NCBI GenBank assembly: GCA_965644315.1 | Contig: CBFFRQ010000025.1 | Span: 1-61,543, forward strand | Length of the DNA: 61,543 nt | From: Caecitellus pseudoparvulus | Lineage: Eukaryota > Bigyra: Bicosoecida | Reading direction: 5' to 3' | In this document: positions 39,101 to 47,600 of the stretch, piece by piece | Position numbering within the stretch: the stretch's first letter is position 1 | Layout of the letters: every line of letters starts with the position of its first letter | Made by a program: the position numbers and the translations under genes | Notes under the pieces: model-generated | Told to the model about the DNA's origin: nothing | Databases searched by the model: none | Seen by the model: the letters and a program-made list of their open reading frames with translations, nothing else

Positions 39101-41475
39101 ACATGACTGGCATGGACGGCGCTGTGCCGCCCAACATCACTGCCGCAGCGCTGTACTTCGCCATGGCCACGGAAGCCGGCGTGGCGGAGGCGGCGGGGAA
39201 CCTGGCTGTCATGTACTTGGGGGGTAACGGCGTGCCGCTGAACGGCACCAAGGCCCGGCAGTTGCTGGAGTTCGTGGGGCAGCAGCACCCCCCCATCGTG
39301 CACTCCACGTACAACCTGGGCTTGCTGCACGCGTACGGGTGGGACCCCGAGGCTGGCGTCTCGTGCCCAGAGGCAGTGAAGCACTTCCTCACTGTCGTGA
39401 GCAGGGGGCCGTGGCAGTACACGTACCCAGCGTCGCTGGACCTGGCTGTCGCCGCCTTCAACGCTGGCATGGCGTCGTTGGGCAAGGGCCCCAGTGACGC
39501 AGCCTTGACCCTGGCCCGTGGCCGGGTCAAGCAGTGGTGGAGGGGGGTGCTGGACTCCCCCGACGTGCCAGACGGCCCGACTGCCTCCTCCACTGCGCTG
39601 CCGGCCCCTGCTGTGGACGGCGCCGGCCTGATGCTGCCGCACAGCATCGCGCCACATGCGAGCCTGCTGGACACCCTGCACTGGGAGGAGCCGGCGAGTA
39701 GCCTTGAGGGTGGACAGGACTCCCCACCGTCCCCGCGTGAGGAGACGCCGCTGGAGGTGGTGGCGGGGACTGTGGACGGGTTGGCGCGCGGCGTGCGTAG
39801 TGTCGCCAAGGCGTTACGCGCCTTTGGCCGCACGGCAGCCCACGTTGCCCGGCGCGGGGCAGGGGACACGAACCCCATTCCCAGCGCCTTCAATGCCGAG
39901 CGAGAGCCGTGGAGTCTGCAGCGCCCGTTGCTGGGCGTCAGGGACATCCCCATGCCAGCCGGCAGCCCCCCTTCAGCCTGGCGCGCTGCCCTGCGCCACA
40001 CGCTCACCCTGTCTGCGGCAGGGTCTCTGCCTGGCATCGATGACTCGGCCTGGTTGCTGGATAAGGGTGTGGGGCGCGAGGACTGGGCCCCCATCACGTT
40101 CTTCAGCCCCGTCACCCACCGCCTCGCCGCCAACATCCCGCTCATGGGGCACGCAGCTCTGCATCTCGCGGCAGCAGCGCCCTCCAACCGTCCAGCCTGG
40201 CTGCGAGATGTGCTGGTGGCTGCCAACGTGCCCCCCGATGTGGCCAAGGGCAGCCTGCCCAGCGCCACTTCTTGGGCGCTGCTGCAAGGCGCTGCCCTTG
40301 CGTCCGGACTGCAGGGCGCACTGCAGCTGTCTGCGTACACCCACGCCTTCGCCCTGGCTTCGCCGGGTGCCGAGGCGGCGTCAAGAGCACTGTATCCATC
40401 TAGTGGGGGTCTTGGCTGCCGCTTGGCTGTGCCTGGCGCGCAGCTGCCCTCCGGCCTCGCGCCGACATGCGGGGGACCTCAGCGGCTCCATGCTTCGCCC
40501 GAGGTGTGGGGGGTGGCGCGGGGTCTGGCTGCTACCCGACTGTACGCGGCGGGAGCAGCCCGAGGCGGACGGCGGGCGGCGCGCCGCGCAGGCGAGTGCG
40601 CGCTGGCAGCGGCTCTGGACGGCGGCGAGACCGTCGTGTCTCCCGCTGAGGTGGGTGGGGTGCGCACCCTGTACGGGAGCAAGGAGGGCCCCCTGCGTGC
40701 CGTGCTGGATGTCAATGTCGGCAAGGGGCTGGGGGGGTTCGTTGCCGGCGCCTGCCCCGCCAATGGGACTCTAGGCCTGGCGTTGCTGCACACTGCGGAG
40801 AGCAGGGGCGACGCAGCCGCCTCGCTGCACCTGGCTTCGCTGCAGGCGAGTGGGGTGGCGGTGGGGGGCGGGGAGCGCTCCCTCATCCCCCCCTCCGTGC
40901 AGCGGGCGTGGTCCGAGTTGGACAGCATTGACGACGGGGCTTGGGCTCGGTACCATGCAGTGTGGCTGCAACACCGCCTGGTGTGGAGCTGGGCGGCGGG
41001 GAAGGTGTGGGAGGCTGCCGAGGGCGGGGTGGGCGGCCTGGTGCAGCTTGGGCGTGCGTTTGCGGCGGAGGTGGGGGGATTCTTGGCCAACCACTCGTTG
41101 GAGGCACTCAGTGCCATGGTGTCGCACAATGAGCAGGCATATGCTGCGAACTTGCCCGAGCCGCAGTGGGCGGGCCTGGCGGATGAGGTGCGAGCTGCAG
41201 TGGAGGGGGGTGAGGAGGGGGCTGAGGAGGAAGAGGAGGCTTCCGTCGACGGCGCAGGAGATGACAAGGACGTGGCATCTGTGTCAGGTGCTGACAGCGG
41301 CAGCCCGGGCGACAGCGCGAGCAGCTTGCAGTTTGTGCGCCTGGGCCCCGTTGAGGTGCAGCCGCAGGAGGCGGGGCAGCTCCTGGCCGGTATGTACGCG
41401 GCTGCGGGGGGGCTGGCGCTGCTCACAGCGTGGCTGGTTTGGTTGGCTGTTGCCGCAGTGGTGTCTGGGATGTGA
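36193..41475 (+). CDS. SEL1L: SEL1L/HRD3-like ER-associated degradation protein
   Basis: A single exon giving 1,760 residues, more than twice the length of human SEL1L. The chosen start gives a signal peptide (ARSLACCLLIVATLRGLAQG). The C-terminus has one membrane span (LLTAWLVWLAVAAVVSGM) after an acidic segment, so most of the protein lies in the ER lumen. Sel1 repeats are clear in the middle: EYLQSLAEQGNGPAAARMGE, AAHRFWRMAADAGHAAGHAN, LGMLYVNGLG, FHYHTAAEMGEPSAYNGLG, NLAVMYLGGNGVPLNGTKA. A further degenerate repeat lies near HTAESRGDAAASLHLASLQ. This topology is that of the HRD1 partner that recruits misfolded proteins. Oddly, about 100 Gly/Ala-rich residues (38,630-38,930) interrupt the Sel1 array, and there is a long non-repeat N-terminal region. 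Confidence 0.82.
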   Translation: MAGLAPSRSMARSLACCLLIVATLRGLAQGSSQPQAVPGVPQGVPAPMQGNGARDRFLSMASRSWADVGIPPQVLGRVPGTLRLQVTEQPSKTTPAENRAAGGAPQSKEHSMLHSFDCLLPVPAQHPAQLLFESARLVLWMEGLRVAPRFPLGWLADPLRPEEGAAPPPWLSDAELSSVLAAARKARYPVKHAAPSTPAEQAAFLTAWNSSLILHPYAEDWADKLVESVKNTTLPTALTWLTAAAAAGHPASKVLLAHLWLYGDRALLPDAAWRAVSALLRGSSGKAVQAASLAHLRRLHSVVGGHGRLLREVQTAISALQTAPTWGFSLTSMADAQLLLASAVEDLETSFAPLVDVLQGRTVSTPWYAILHSQWVAEVSAAVAADLQQSPLPPAPARSTPPAENASAYFAHGAGVASPRAWASDKPGALRLAPVAEAAHVVGAAPAHEQQVQEAAESLMHRALQHAMTHLQAPNVKQLAQGLKHELGSSPTVAGEHDQPWPQKLAVAGPASAPEPTSGSLPVGLIGWVAEDAGALPGVRDALEAWASALSTLSLLAAAKAPAPTFSAIGGLHAGHGDAAPWLQGHAVGPLEELLRQGTLPGALPLQPASDDHPPAQTSPAEAAQALRKQADEESSMLVGVMQRLGAAGDPVVAMGHAFGQVWPQLQQHPAGWPGASAWNGSAATPADGTHCQAVQAAIMKHASRVLQAQDMGAAGTSPPMATLWEDSQVSAAEAEKDDSLEYLQSLAEQGNGPAAARMGEMHYHGDEVAGRDRDMQAAHRFWRMAADAGHAAGHANLGMLYVNGLGPAPEGLDGQGPEGAELEAAEAGAAVDVGGQGMGGGGFGVPAGGGADHGGDAVPGEHGGGDGQGGGGVGHGAGGGGAEAGGGRQQAGAGAGAADAPHAGAGLEGLADEPFPGDEDFDPLAPRRHHMLSMLPDGRVVNVTGALFHYHTAAEMGEPSAYNGLGYIYMTGMDGAVPPNITAAALYFAMATEAGVAEAAGNLAVMYLGGNGVPLNGTKARQLLEFVGQQHPPIVHSTYNLGLLHAYGWDPEAGVSCPEAVKHFLTVVSRGPWQYTYPASLDLAVAAFNAGMASLGKGPSDAALTLARGRVKQWWRGVLDSPDVPDGPTASSTALPAPAVDGAGLMLPHSIAPHASLLDTLHWEEPASSLEGGQDSPPSPREETPLEVVAGTVDGLARGVRSVAKALRAFGRTAAHVARRGAGDTNPIPSAFNAEREPWSLQRPLLGVRDIPMPAGSPPSAWRAALRHTLTLSAAGSLPGIDDSAWLLDKGVGREDWAPITFFSPVTHRLAANIPLMGHAALHLAAAAPSNRPAWLRDVLVAANVPPDVAKGSLPSATSWALLQGAALASGLQGALQLSAYTHAFALASPGAEAASRALYPSSGGLGCRLAVPGAQLPSGLAPTCGGPQRLHASPEVWGVARGLAATRLYAAGAARGGRRAARRAGECALAAALDGGETVVSPAEVGGVRTLYGSKEGPLRAVLDVNVGKGLGGFVAGACPANGTLGLALLHTAESRGDAAASLHLASLQASGVAVGGGERSLIPPSVQRAWSELDSIDDGAWARYHAVWLQHRLVWSWAAGKVWEAAEGGVGGLVQLGRAFAAEVGGFLANHSLEALSAMVSHNEQAYAANLPEPQWAGLADEVRAAVEGGEEGAEEEEEASVDGAGDDKDVASVSGADSGSPGDSASSLQFVRLGPVEVQPQEAGQLLAGMYAAAGGLALLTAWLVWLAVAAVVSGM

Positions 41476-41710
41476 TGGCGCGTTGCAAGCAGGTGGAGGG
41501 TTGACGCTTCACCAGACGTTGCATGGTGGCCGGAGCATCCATGAAGGGGGGGGCGGGAAAGCTCGCAGGGACAAGCCCCAAAATGTAAACATGCGCCCTC
41601 TTGGCCTTTCCTGCGCTGAAGCTCCGCGCAGAGCAGCACATGATGAAGAGTGCGGGCTGTGGTGGAGTTGAGCTGGACCAATTTCCGCAGCCAACGCCAC
41701 GCCGAGCGCC
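41476..41710. promoter_or_regulatory. Spacer between SEL1L-like and Pro/Ser-rich gene
   Basis: 235 bp. It includes AATGTA at about 41582 (possible 3' element of the upstream gene) and the CCAATTTCCGCA element at 41678, just before the next start. Confidence 0.4.
41678..41689 (-). promoter_or_regulatory. TGCGGAA-TTGG element
   Basis: The plus strand reads CCAATTTCCGCA, 21 bases before the ATG at 41711; the exact complement of the consensus. Confidence 0.55.
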
Positions 41711-44632
41711 ATGGCACGCCCTGAAGGCAAGGGGGCCTCCGGAGGCATGGGAAGGCTGCGCATGCTTGTGAACACACCCATGACGTCGTGCAGCAACCCC
41801 GTGCTGGTCGCCACTAGCGCAAGTCGTGGAGCACACAGCGCCCCAAGCCTGACAAGCCGGGCAGCATCAACACCCGCGGCGCGGGCCACAACCCAGCCCG
41901 CCCCTGTCCATGAGGAGCCTGAGCAGGAAACAAAAGGACCCCAGCTTGCACAAACATCCTCAGCGGCGCCTCGCCACCGGCCTTCCCTCGCAGCGCGGTG
42001 GCAGCGGCGCGTTGCAGCACAGCAAGCACAGGCAGCGCAGCGCCTGCGAGAGCTGGAGGAGGCTCGGCGGCACCTGGTGGAGCACGAGGTGGCTGCGGCA
42101 GAGCACAAGCCAGGGGAGCTCAAAGGGCAAGATGGCGCGCGTCTGTACCCTGCACCCACCCCCACCGGTAAGCCTGAGCTGCACCTGGACCTGCCGCAAG
42201 GCACGGTGGGCAGTGTCGTGCAGGGGTGGGGCGGCTCCCAAGCTGGCTCCCACTCCCCGCCGGTGTCCCGCAGGGCGTCTCACAGCGCAGCTGAGAAGTC
42301 CACTGCCCCGCCCGATTCGCCTCCCATGCGCCTGACCATCGCTGCCGTGCGTGAGGGGAGCGACCTGCCCCTCATGGCATCCCCGAAACGCAGCACAGGG
42401 CTGGCCCCAGCAGCCCCCGTCTCCTTCCTGCCCGTCCCACCCTCCTTCGCCCCTCCAGGACTGGGCGAAGGCGCCCGGGCGACAGCGGCACTGACTGGCT
42501 CGCTGGCGGAGGATGGGGCATCGGCAGGCGGCCACATCCGCCGCCCCGGCATGTCCGAACCCGCCGCGTCGCCGCGCCGAGGCCCACTGCCATTCCCCCC
42601 CACACAAACCCTGATTTCCTCGCAACTGCTCTCTGAGGAGCAACCCGATAGGGAGGCCTCAAGCGGGGAGTCTGCCGCCCAAGACGAGGGGTGGGGACAT
42701 GGGGCCTCGCCTGCCCCAGCCCCAGCACCAGCCCCAGCGCCAACGCCAACGCCAGTACCAGTGCCAACGCATCTCGCAGAAGCAAAGCCTGCTGAAGAGT
42801 CGGATGTGCCTTCGTGGATGCAGCGCCCAGCATCCCCCGTGCCTCCCCCCCTCCCCACTCCACCACATGACTCTGATATGCCGTTCTGGCTCCGGCAATC
42901 TGTTGCACCAGCGCCAGCTCCGACCCCAGCTCCAGCTCCAGCTCCAGCTCCATCGCAAGCTTCATCACAAGCCTCAACGCAAACTCCGGCCGAGCCACAA
43001 GTGGAGCGTGTGGCATCCACCGGCACCCCCCCCCAGCCATCCCTGCCGAGCCGGAAGGGCAGGCGTGCCCGAACACTCACCGCTGAACAGGAGGCGTTGC
43101 TGGCGCGAACGCTGTCCCCCAAGCACTCCGCAGCCAAGGCGCCAGGGGGTGGGCCTCTCTTTGACGAGCCACCGCTGGCGCCTGACTCGGGCAGCCTGAG
43201 CCCCAGAGGCCGTGCCCAGACCTCTGACAGCGACGCGCTGTACCTTCCGTTGCCGGGGTGGCAGCCAGCCTCAGTGGCGCCAGCGCCGAGCAGCGCCCCA
43301 CGGCTGCAAGTCACGATCGCACCGGCCACCTCCACCTCGCTGCCACAGCCTTCCCCGCTGCAGGCCAGCCAGGGGCCACTGCTCGTGGGCATCCGTTCCA
43401 CGCCGCAGGCTGGGCCGTGGCAGGCGCCCACTGTGCCGGAGACGCACCCCGTCCTTCCGTCCCACCCGCGCACCCCCCGCGCAGAGGCATCCCAGGGCAG
43501 CAGCACGCCTGCGCCCGGGTCACCCTCCTCCACCGCATCCGTCACGGGGCGGGGTCCAGTGCCAGAGCTGTCTCCGGCGCTGCCCGGGGACGTGCCTTCA
43601 CACTCCCTGCAGGGCATGGGAGGCGAGCTCATGGCAGCCGCCCGAGCTGAGCAGCCGCTCCGTCTGCCCATACAGGGCGACAGCAGCACGCCCGCCAACC
43701 AACCCCGCCGACGAGCGGCGTCTGTCGAATCCGCGGGGCGAGTGGCGGAGTTGCGGCGGCAGCACACTTCCCGGGGGTCAGGCAGCTCGCCGCTGGCGCC
43801 AGGCCAGGCTGCCCCTGCCTCGCCCACCCCTAGCTCGGACAGTGAGGATGACGAGTACGCTGGGCTGCGGCCCCGGGCGGCGTCCAGCCCCGCGGCACAC
43901 ATGACTCAGGCACACATTTCTCTATACAAGCGCACCTTGCAGCCGACCGCCTCGCCCACGCACCTGGTGAACGCCCACCTGTCCCTGCAGCGCCGTATGT
44001 CACAGGGCAGGGAGGCGGAGCCTGCTCCAGCCCACTCCAGCGTGGCCCAGGCACAAGCGCTGGTTCCGGATCGAAGGGCGCCTCGACCGGCCACAGTCCA
44101 GTCGCCGCGGCCCAATCGCCAGCGCATCACCCAGCTACTGTACGGCGTCAACACGCCGCCTCGAGACCCCGTCGCCGCAGAGACTGCCCTGGCATCCCGG
44201 CGCGGTCGGGCGGAGGAGCATGCGCTAGCGTGCGCTGAGGCGGACGAGGTGGACGAGGAAGCCGGCGGCGTGGCGCCTGCTGTGCCCCTGAGAGGGGGGC
44301 TGGTGGCGGAGGAGGCCGCTGTGGCGGACGCGCGGGACCGAGGGCAGACGCTGCAGCCGGACATGGAGCACTTTTACGCCATGGATGGCTTCAGCAAGGA
44401 GGACTTGGCGGCCCTGGGCGTGGGGGATGTGCCGCTGCCGGCTCAGGCCGAGGCAGAGGAGGCCGCTGCAGGTGGTGGGGGCGTGCCGGGTGACATGTCT
44501 CTGGGCAACTTGTTCGCAGACATGCCTGTGGTGGAGGGTGGGGATGCGGGGGAGCTGGACTTGGAGGCGTTGCTGGACGAGCAGTGGATGCAGCAGCAGC
44601 ACGGGTTTCTGAGGGATGGCGAAGAGGGCTGA
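41711..44632 (+). CDS. Large disordered Pro/Ser/Ala-rich protein
   Basis: A single exon, 973 residues. One short helix rich in Arg/Glu/Ala is present near residues 95-135 (WQRRVAAQQAQAAQRLRELE). Most of the rest is low-complexity Pro, Ser and Ala with alternating PAPAPAPTPTPVP stretches near 42,715-42,780 and 42,910-42,955. A recurring phrase, HISLYKRTLQPTASPTHLVN then HLSLQRRMSQG, near residue 740 suggests a short linear motif present twice. The acidic C-terminus (LGNLFADMPVVEGGDAGELD; LEALLDEQW) could act as an interaction or activation segment. Function unknown. The stop is 61 bp from the convergent coiled-coil gene. Confidence 0.65.
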   Translation: MARPEGKGASGGMGRLRMLVNTPMTSCSNPVLVATSASRGAHSAPSLTSRAASTPAARATTQPAPVHEEPEQETKGPQLAQTSSAAPRHRPSLAARWQRRVAAQQAQAAQRLRELEEARRHLVEHEVAAAEHKPGELKGQDGARLYPAPTPTGKPELHLDLPQGTVGSVVQGWGGSQAGSHSPPVSRRASHSAAEKSTAPPDSPPMRLTIAAVREGSDLPLMASPKRSTGLAPAAPVSFLPVPPSFAPPGLGEGARATAALTGSLAEDGASAGGHIRRPGMSEPAASPRRGPLPFPPTQTLISSQLLSEEQPDREASSGESAAQDEGWGHGASPAPAPAPAPAPTPTPVPVPTHLAEAKPAEESDVPSWMQRPASPVPPPLPTPPHDSDMPFWLRQSVAPAPAPTPAPAPAPAPSQASSQASTQTPAEPQVERVASTGTPPQPSLPSRKGRRARTLTAEQEALLARTLSPKHSAAKAPGGGPLFDEPPLAPDSGSLSPRGRAQTSDSDALYLPLPGWQPASVAPAPSSAPRLQVTIAPATSTSLPQPSPLQASQGPLLVGIRSTPQAGPWQAPTVPETHPVLPSHPRTPRAEASQGSSTPAPGSPSSTASVTGRGPVPELSPALPGDVPSHSLQGMGGELMAAARAEQPLRLPIQGDSSTPANQPRRRAASVESAGRVAELRRQHTSRGSGSSPLAPGQAAPASPTPSSDSEDDEYAGLRPRAASSPAAHMTQAHISLYKRTLQPTASPTHLVNAHLSLQRRMSQGREAEPAPAHSSVAQAQALVPDRRAPRPATVQSPRPNRQRITQLLYGVNTPPRDPVAAETALASRRGRAEEHALACAEADEVDEEAGGVAPAVPLRGGLVAEEAAVADARDRGQTLQPDMEHFYAMDGFSKEDLAALGVGDVPLPAQAEAEEAAAGGGGVPGDMSLGNLFADMPVVEGGDAGELDLEALLDEQWMQQQHGFLRDGEEG

Positions 44633-44652
44633 AGGGGTGGGTGTCATGCCTT

Positions 44653-44658
44653 TGCATT
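44653..44658 (-). terminator. Candidate poly(A) element AATGCA
   Basis: AATGCA on the minus strand, 35 bases past the stop of the giant coiled-coil gene. Confidence 0.35.
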
Positions 44659-44693
44659 TGCCGAATTCACACATGAGAGCAGTCTGCCGCCCC

Positions 44694-47600
44694 TCACGCA
44701 CGCTTGACACGCGTCCACAAGGTATCACTGCTGGCAGCGGAGTCATCCAAGCCCCGTCGCCCGCCCATTGGCGACACGACCCGCATGCGCCGTGGCGTGC
44801 CGCCGCGCGCCTTGTGGGGGCTGCGTGCCTGCTTCCGGCTTCGTGCAGGGCTGCGCGATTTCAGCTCGCGGGACAGCAGGCGGCAGTACTGCTGGATGTC
44901 TGCCGCCTCACCCTGCGTGGCGGCAGCCATGCCGGAGCGAGCTTCACGTAGCCACTGCCGCAGCTGCTCCGCCGGCACCTGCGCCAGTTGCAGGTGAGGC
45001 GACCCTGCCGCGCCAGCAGCGCTGCTGCCCGCTGCGGGGGGTCGTGAGCGTCTGGAGGCACTTCGCAGTTTGTGCGGGGTGTGCTTTGACCGCGCCTTCT
45101 GCCCCCGCTGCTTGGTGGAGCGGCGGGAGGGCAAAGATGACCCAGCAGCAGCAGCAGCAGGCTCCGGAGCAGGGGCTGGGGGTGGCGCCGTCCTTGCGCT
45201 GGTACGTGCTGCCAGGTCGGCCAGGCGACTGGTGAAGGTTCGCAGGCTGCTGGAGCCGGGCGAGGGGGACCGGTCCTGCAGGGCAGTGCCCGCGGAGGGC
45301 GGGGCGCCGCCGAATGCTTGGGAGAAAGCCCGCGTGCTGCTGGACTCGGGGCTCCACACGGGGCTGTGGGGAGGCCGGCGGGGAGGGGTGCTGGGCGGCA
45401 CCGCGGCGGCGTCGTGTCCTGCGACGGACTCAGAGTGACCCGTGGCCACAGACGACAAGCCGTCCTCCGCCTCCACATTCTTGCGCCCCAGACCAGCACC
45501 GAGTCCGTCCCGCTCCCGCAGCGCGCTGGCAGACAGTTGCTGCGTGCGGGGCCCCCCTGTCTCCCCAGGTTCCAACCCCCCTTCCCTCCTCGATACAGCC
45601 CGGCGGAGTGTCTCCACCTCGGCCACCAGGGCACACCTTGCGTCCTCCGCCGCCTCAGCCGCCGCCTTGGAGTCCTGGGCTGACGCGGCAGCCGCCTGCT
45701 CCAGCAAGCGGACCTTGCGTCGCAGCGCTGCCACGTCCGCCTCCCGTGCCGTCAACTCGGAAGCCAATTTTTCAGCCCTGGCCGCCGTGGCACGGGCTTC
45801 ACCGGCAGGCACACTCATGGCCAGGGCGGCGCGGATTTCAGCGTCCCGACCCTCCTCCAGACTCTTGGCTCGGGCCAGCGCCGCCTGCGCCAGCTTCACA
45901 CTGGGGTGCTCTGCGGACGCCCCGCCCTGCGTCCCAGGCCGCAGGGTGGATCTCAGCGCGTCAAACGCCTCCCGCGCCTGGGCCAGCTCTTGCTGCACGT
46001 CGCCGGCCGCAGCGAGCATTCGCCTGCAGGCTGAGGCGTGGGACTGCCGCAGCTCACGGCTGGTCTTGTGGGCCATGTCCAGGGCTGCCGCCTCTGCCTC
46101 CGCCTGTGCCGCCGCGCGAGCCTCTGCCGCTGCCGCCTGCCGCCGTGCCGCTGCGGCAGCCACCTGGGCTGAGTGCACGGCAGTGGCAGCTTCTGCCAGC
46201 AGGGACGCTTTGTGCTCCACTGACCGAGTCAGGCTGGTGACGTTGTCTGACAGCCGCGTGATGGCGGCAGCGGAACGCGTGGTGAGCTGCGCAGATCCGC
46301 TTGGGGCCTGTGGCACAGCCCGCAAGTTGGCAGCCTTGCACGCTTGTTGGGCCTGGCCAATGACAGAGGTGAGGGTGTCTGTGATGATGTTGGAGGTCGT
46401 CAGGAGGTCCCCCCACGCGCCAGTGCCAGTGGCAGGCGCCACCTGGTTCAGGCTCGTCAGCATATCCTTCCACACTGAGAACAGCCCTGCGAGGGAGGAC
46501 AGCACTGCCTTGCTGCTGCGGGCACACTGCACAGCGGCTGCTGAGTCTCCACTGGCTCCCGCCTCTGGCCGGGCGTGGGACACTGCCTCCAGACTCGCCA
46601 CCACCTCTGCGTGCTGCTGCTTCAGACCCTCCAGCGCCGCTGTCCGTTCAGCACACAGCTCCTTGTATGCGGCAAGTTCCTCCGCCACGTAGTCGGCGCT
46701 GGCTGCAGGCGCTGCGACGAGAGCCGTGTGGCGGCCTGGTCGCGGCACCGCAGTGCTGGGCACGGCGGGCGGCACAGCAGCCATGGCTTGCAGCGCATCT
46801 TGCAGCTCGCCCAGGCGGGAGGTGACGCGCTCCAGGTGCCCCTCTGCGCTGAGCATGAAGCTTCGGAGGCCGCTGCTCGCATCGGCACCGGTGGTCGCGT
46901 CGGCGTCGCGGAAGGCAGCTTGCAGGCGTGCCTTGGACTCGGCGTCGCGCGCCACCACCGCCGCTGCAACTTGCTGCTGCAAGTCCGACACGGCGCCCTT
47001 CGCCGCGGCAAGGGCCGTGTCCTGTGTCTCCAGCGCAGCTTGCAGCTGGGAGACTTTCTGCTTCTGGGACTGCAGCTCTCGTTGGGCGTCTTGAAGCTCG
47101 GCTTCCAGGCGAGACTTGGCGCCGCCTTCCCGCTCGGCAGCTTGGCGGACTGCCGCGGCGTCGCCTTCCGCGTCAGCTGCTGCCTTGCCCGCCTCCACCA
47201 TACTGAAGCGCACGGTGGAGACGAGGGACAGAATGGCGGCCGTGTCTGGGGCCTCCCGCGCGGCAGGTGGCTGGGGCAGGAGGGAGGCCACAGCGTGCCA
47301 CACCGTGCGAGCGGTCTTGTCCGCATGGTCAGTCGCGGCCGCTTCCCGCCTGCCGGCAGCCTCGGCCGCACTCTCAGCGCGCTGCAGCGCCAGGCGCAAG
47401 CTGGTGATGGCGGACTGCACACCTTGCAGTCGTGGCAGTGCTGCAAGTGCTTCCGCCTCCGTGTCCTGGCTGCCGGAGTGCGTGGATGCGGCAGGCACGT
47501 CCGCTGCATCTGCGACGGCATGCGCCGCAGCAAGGAGTCGCAGCGTCACAAGGCTCTGGCCAGGGTGTGAGGCAGCTGTGGCAGGAACCGGCACGACTTG

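Noticed and set aside
42168-42273. Possible intron with a strong GTAAGC donor in the Pro/Ser-rich gene
   Set aside because: Removal of 106 bp would shift the frame away from the long open frame that continues to 44632.
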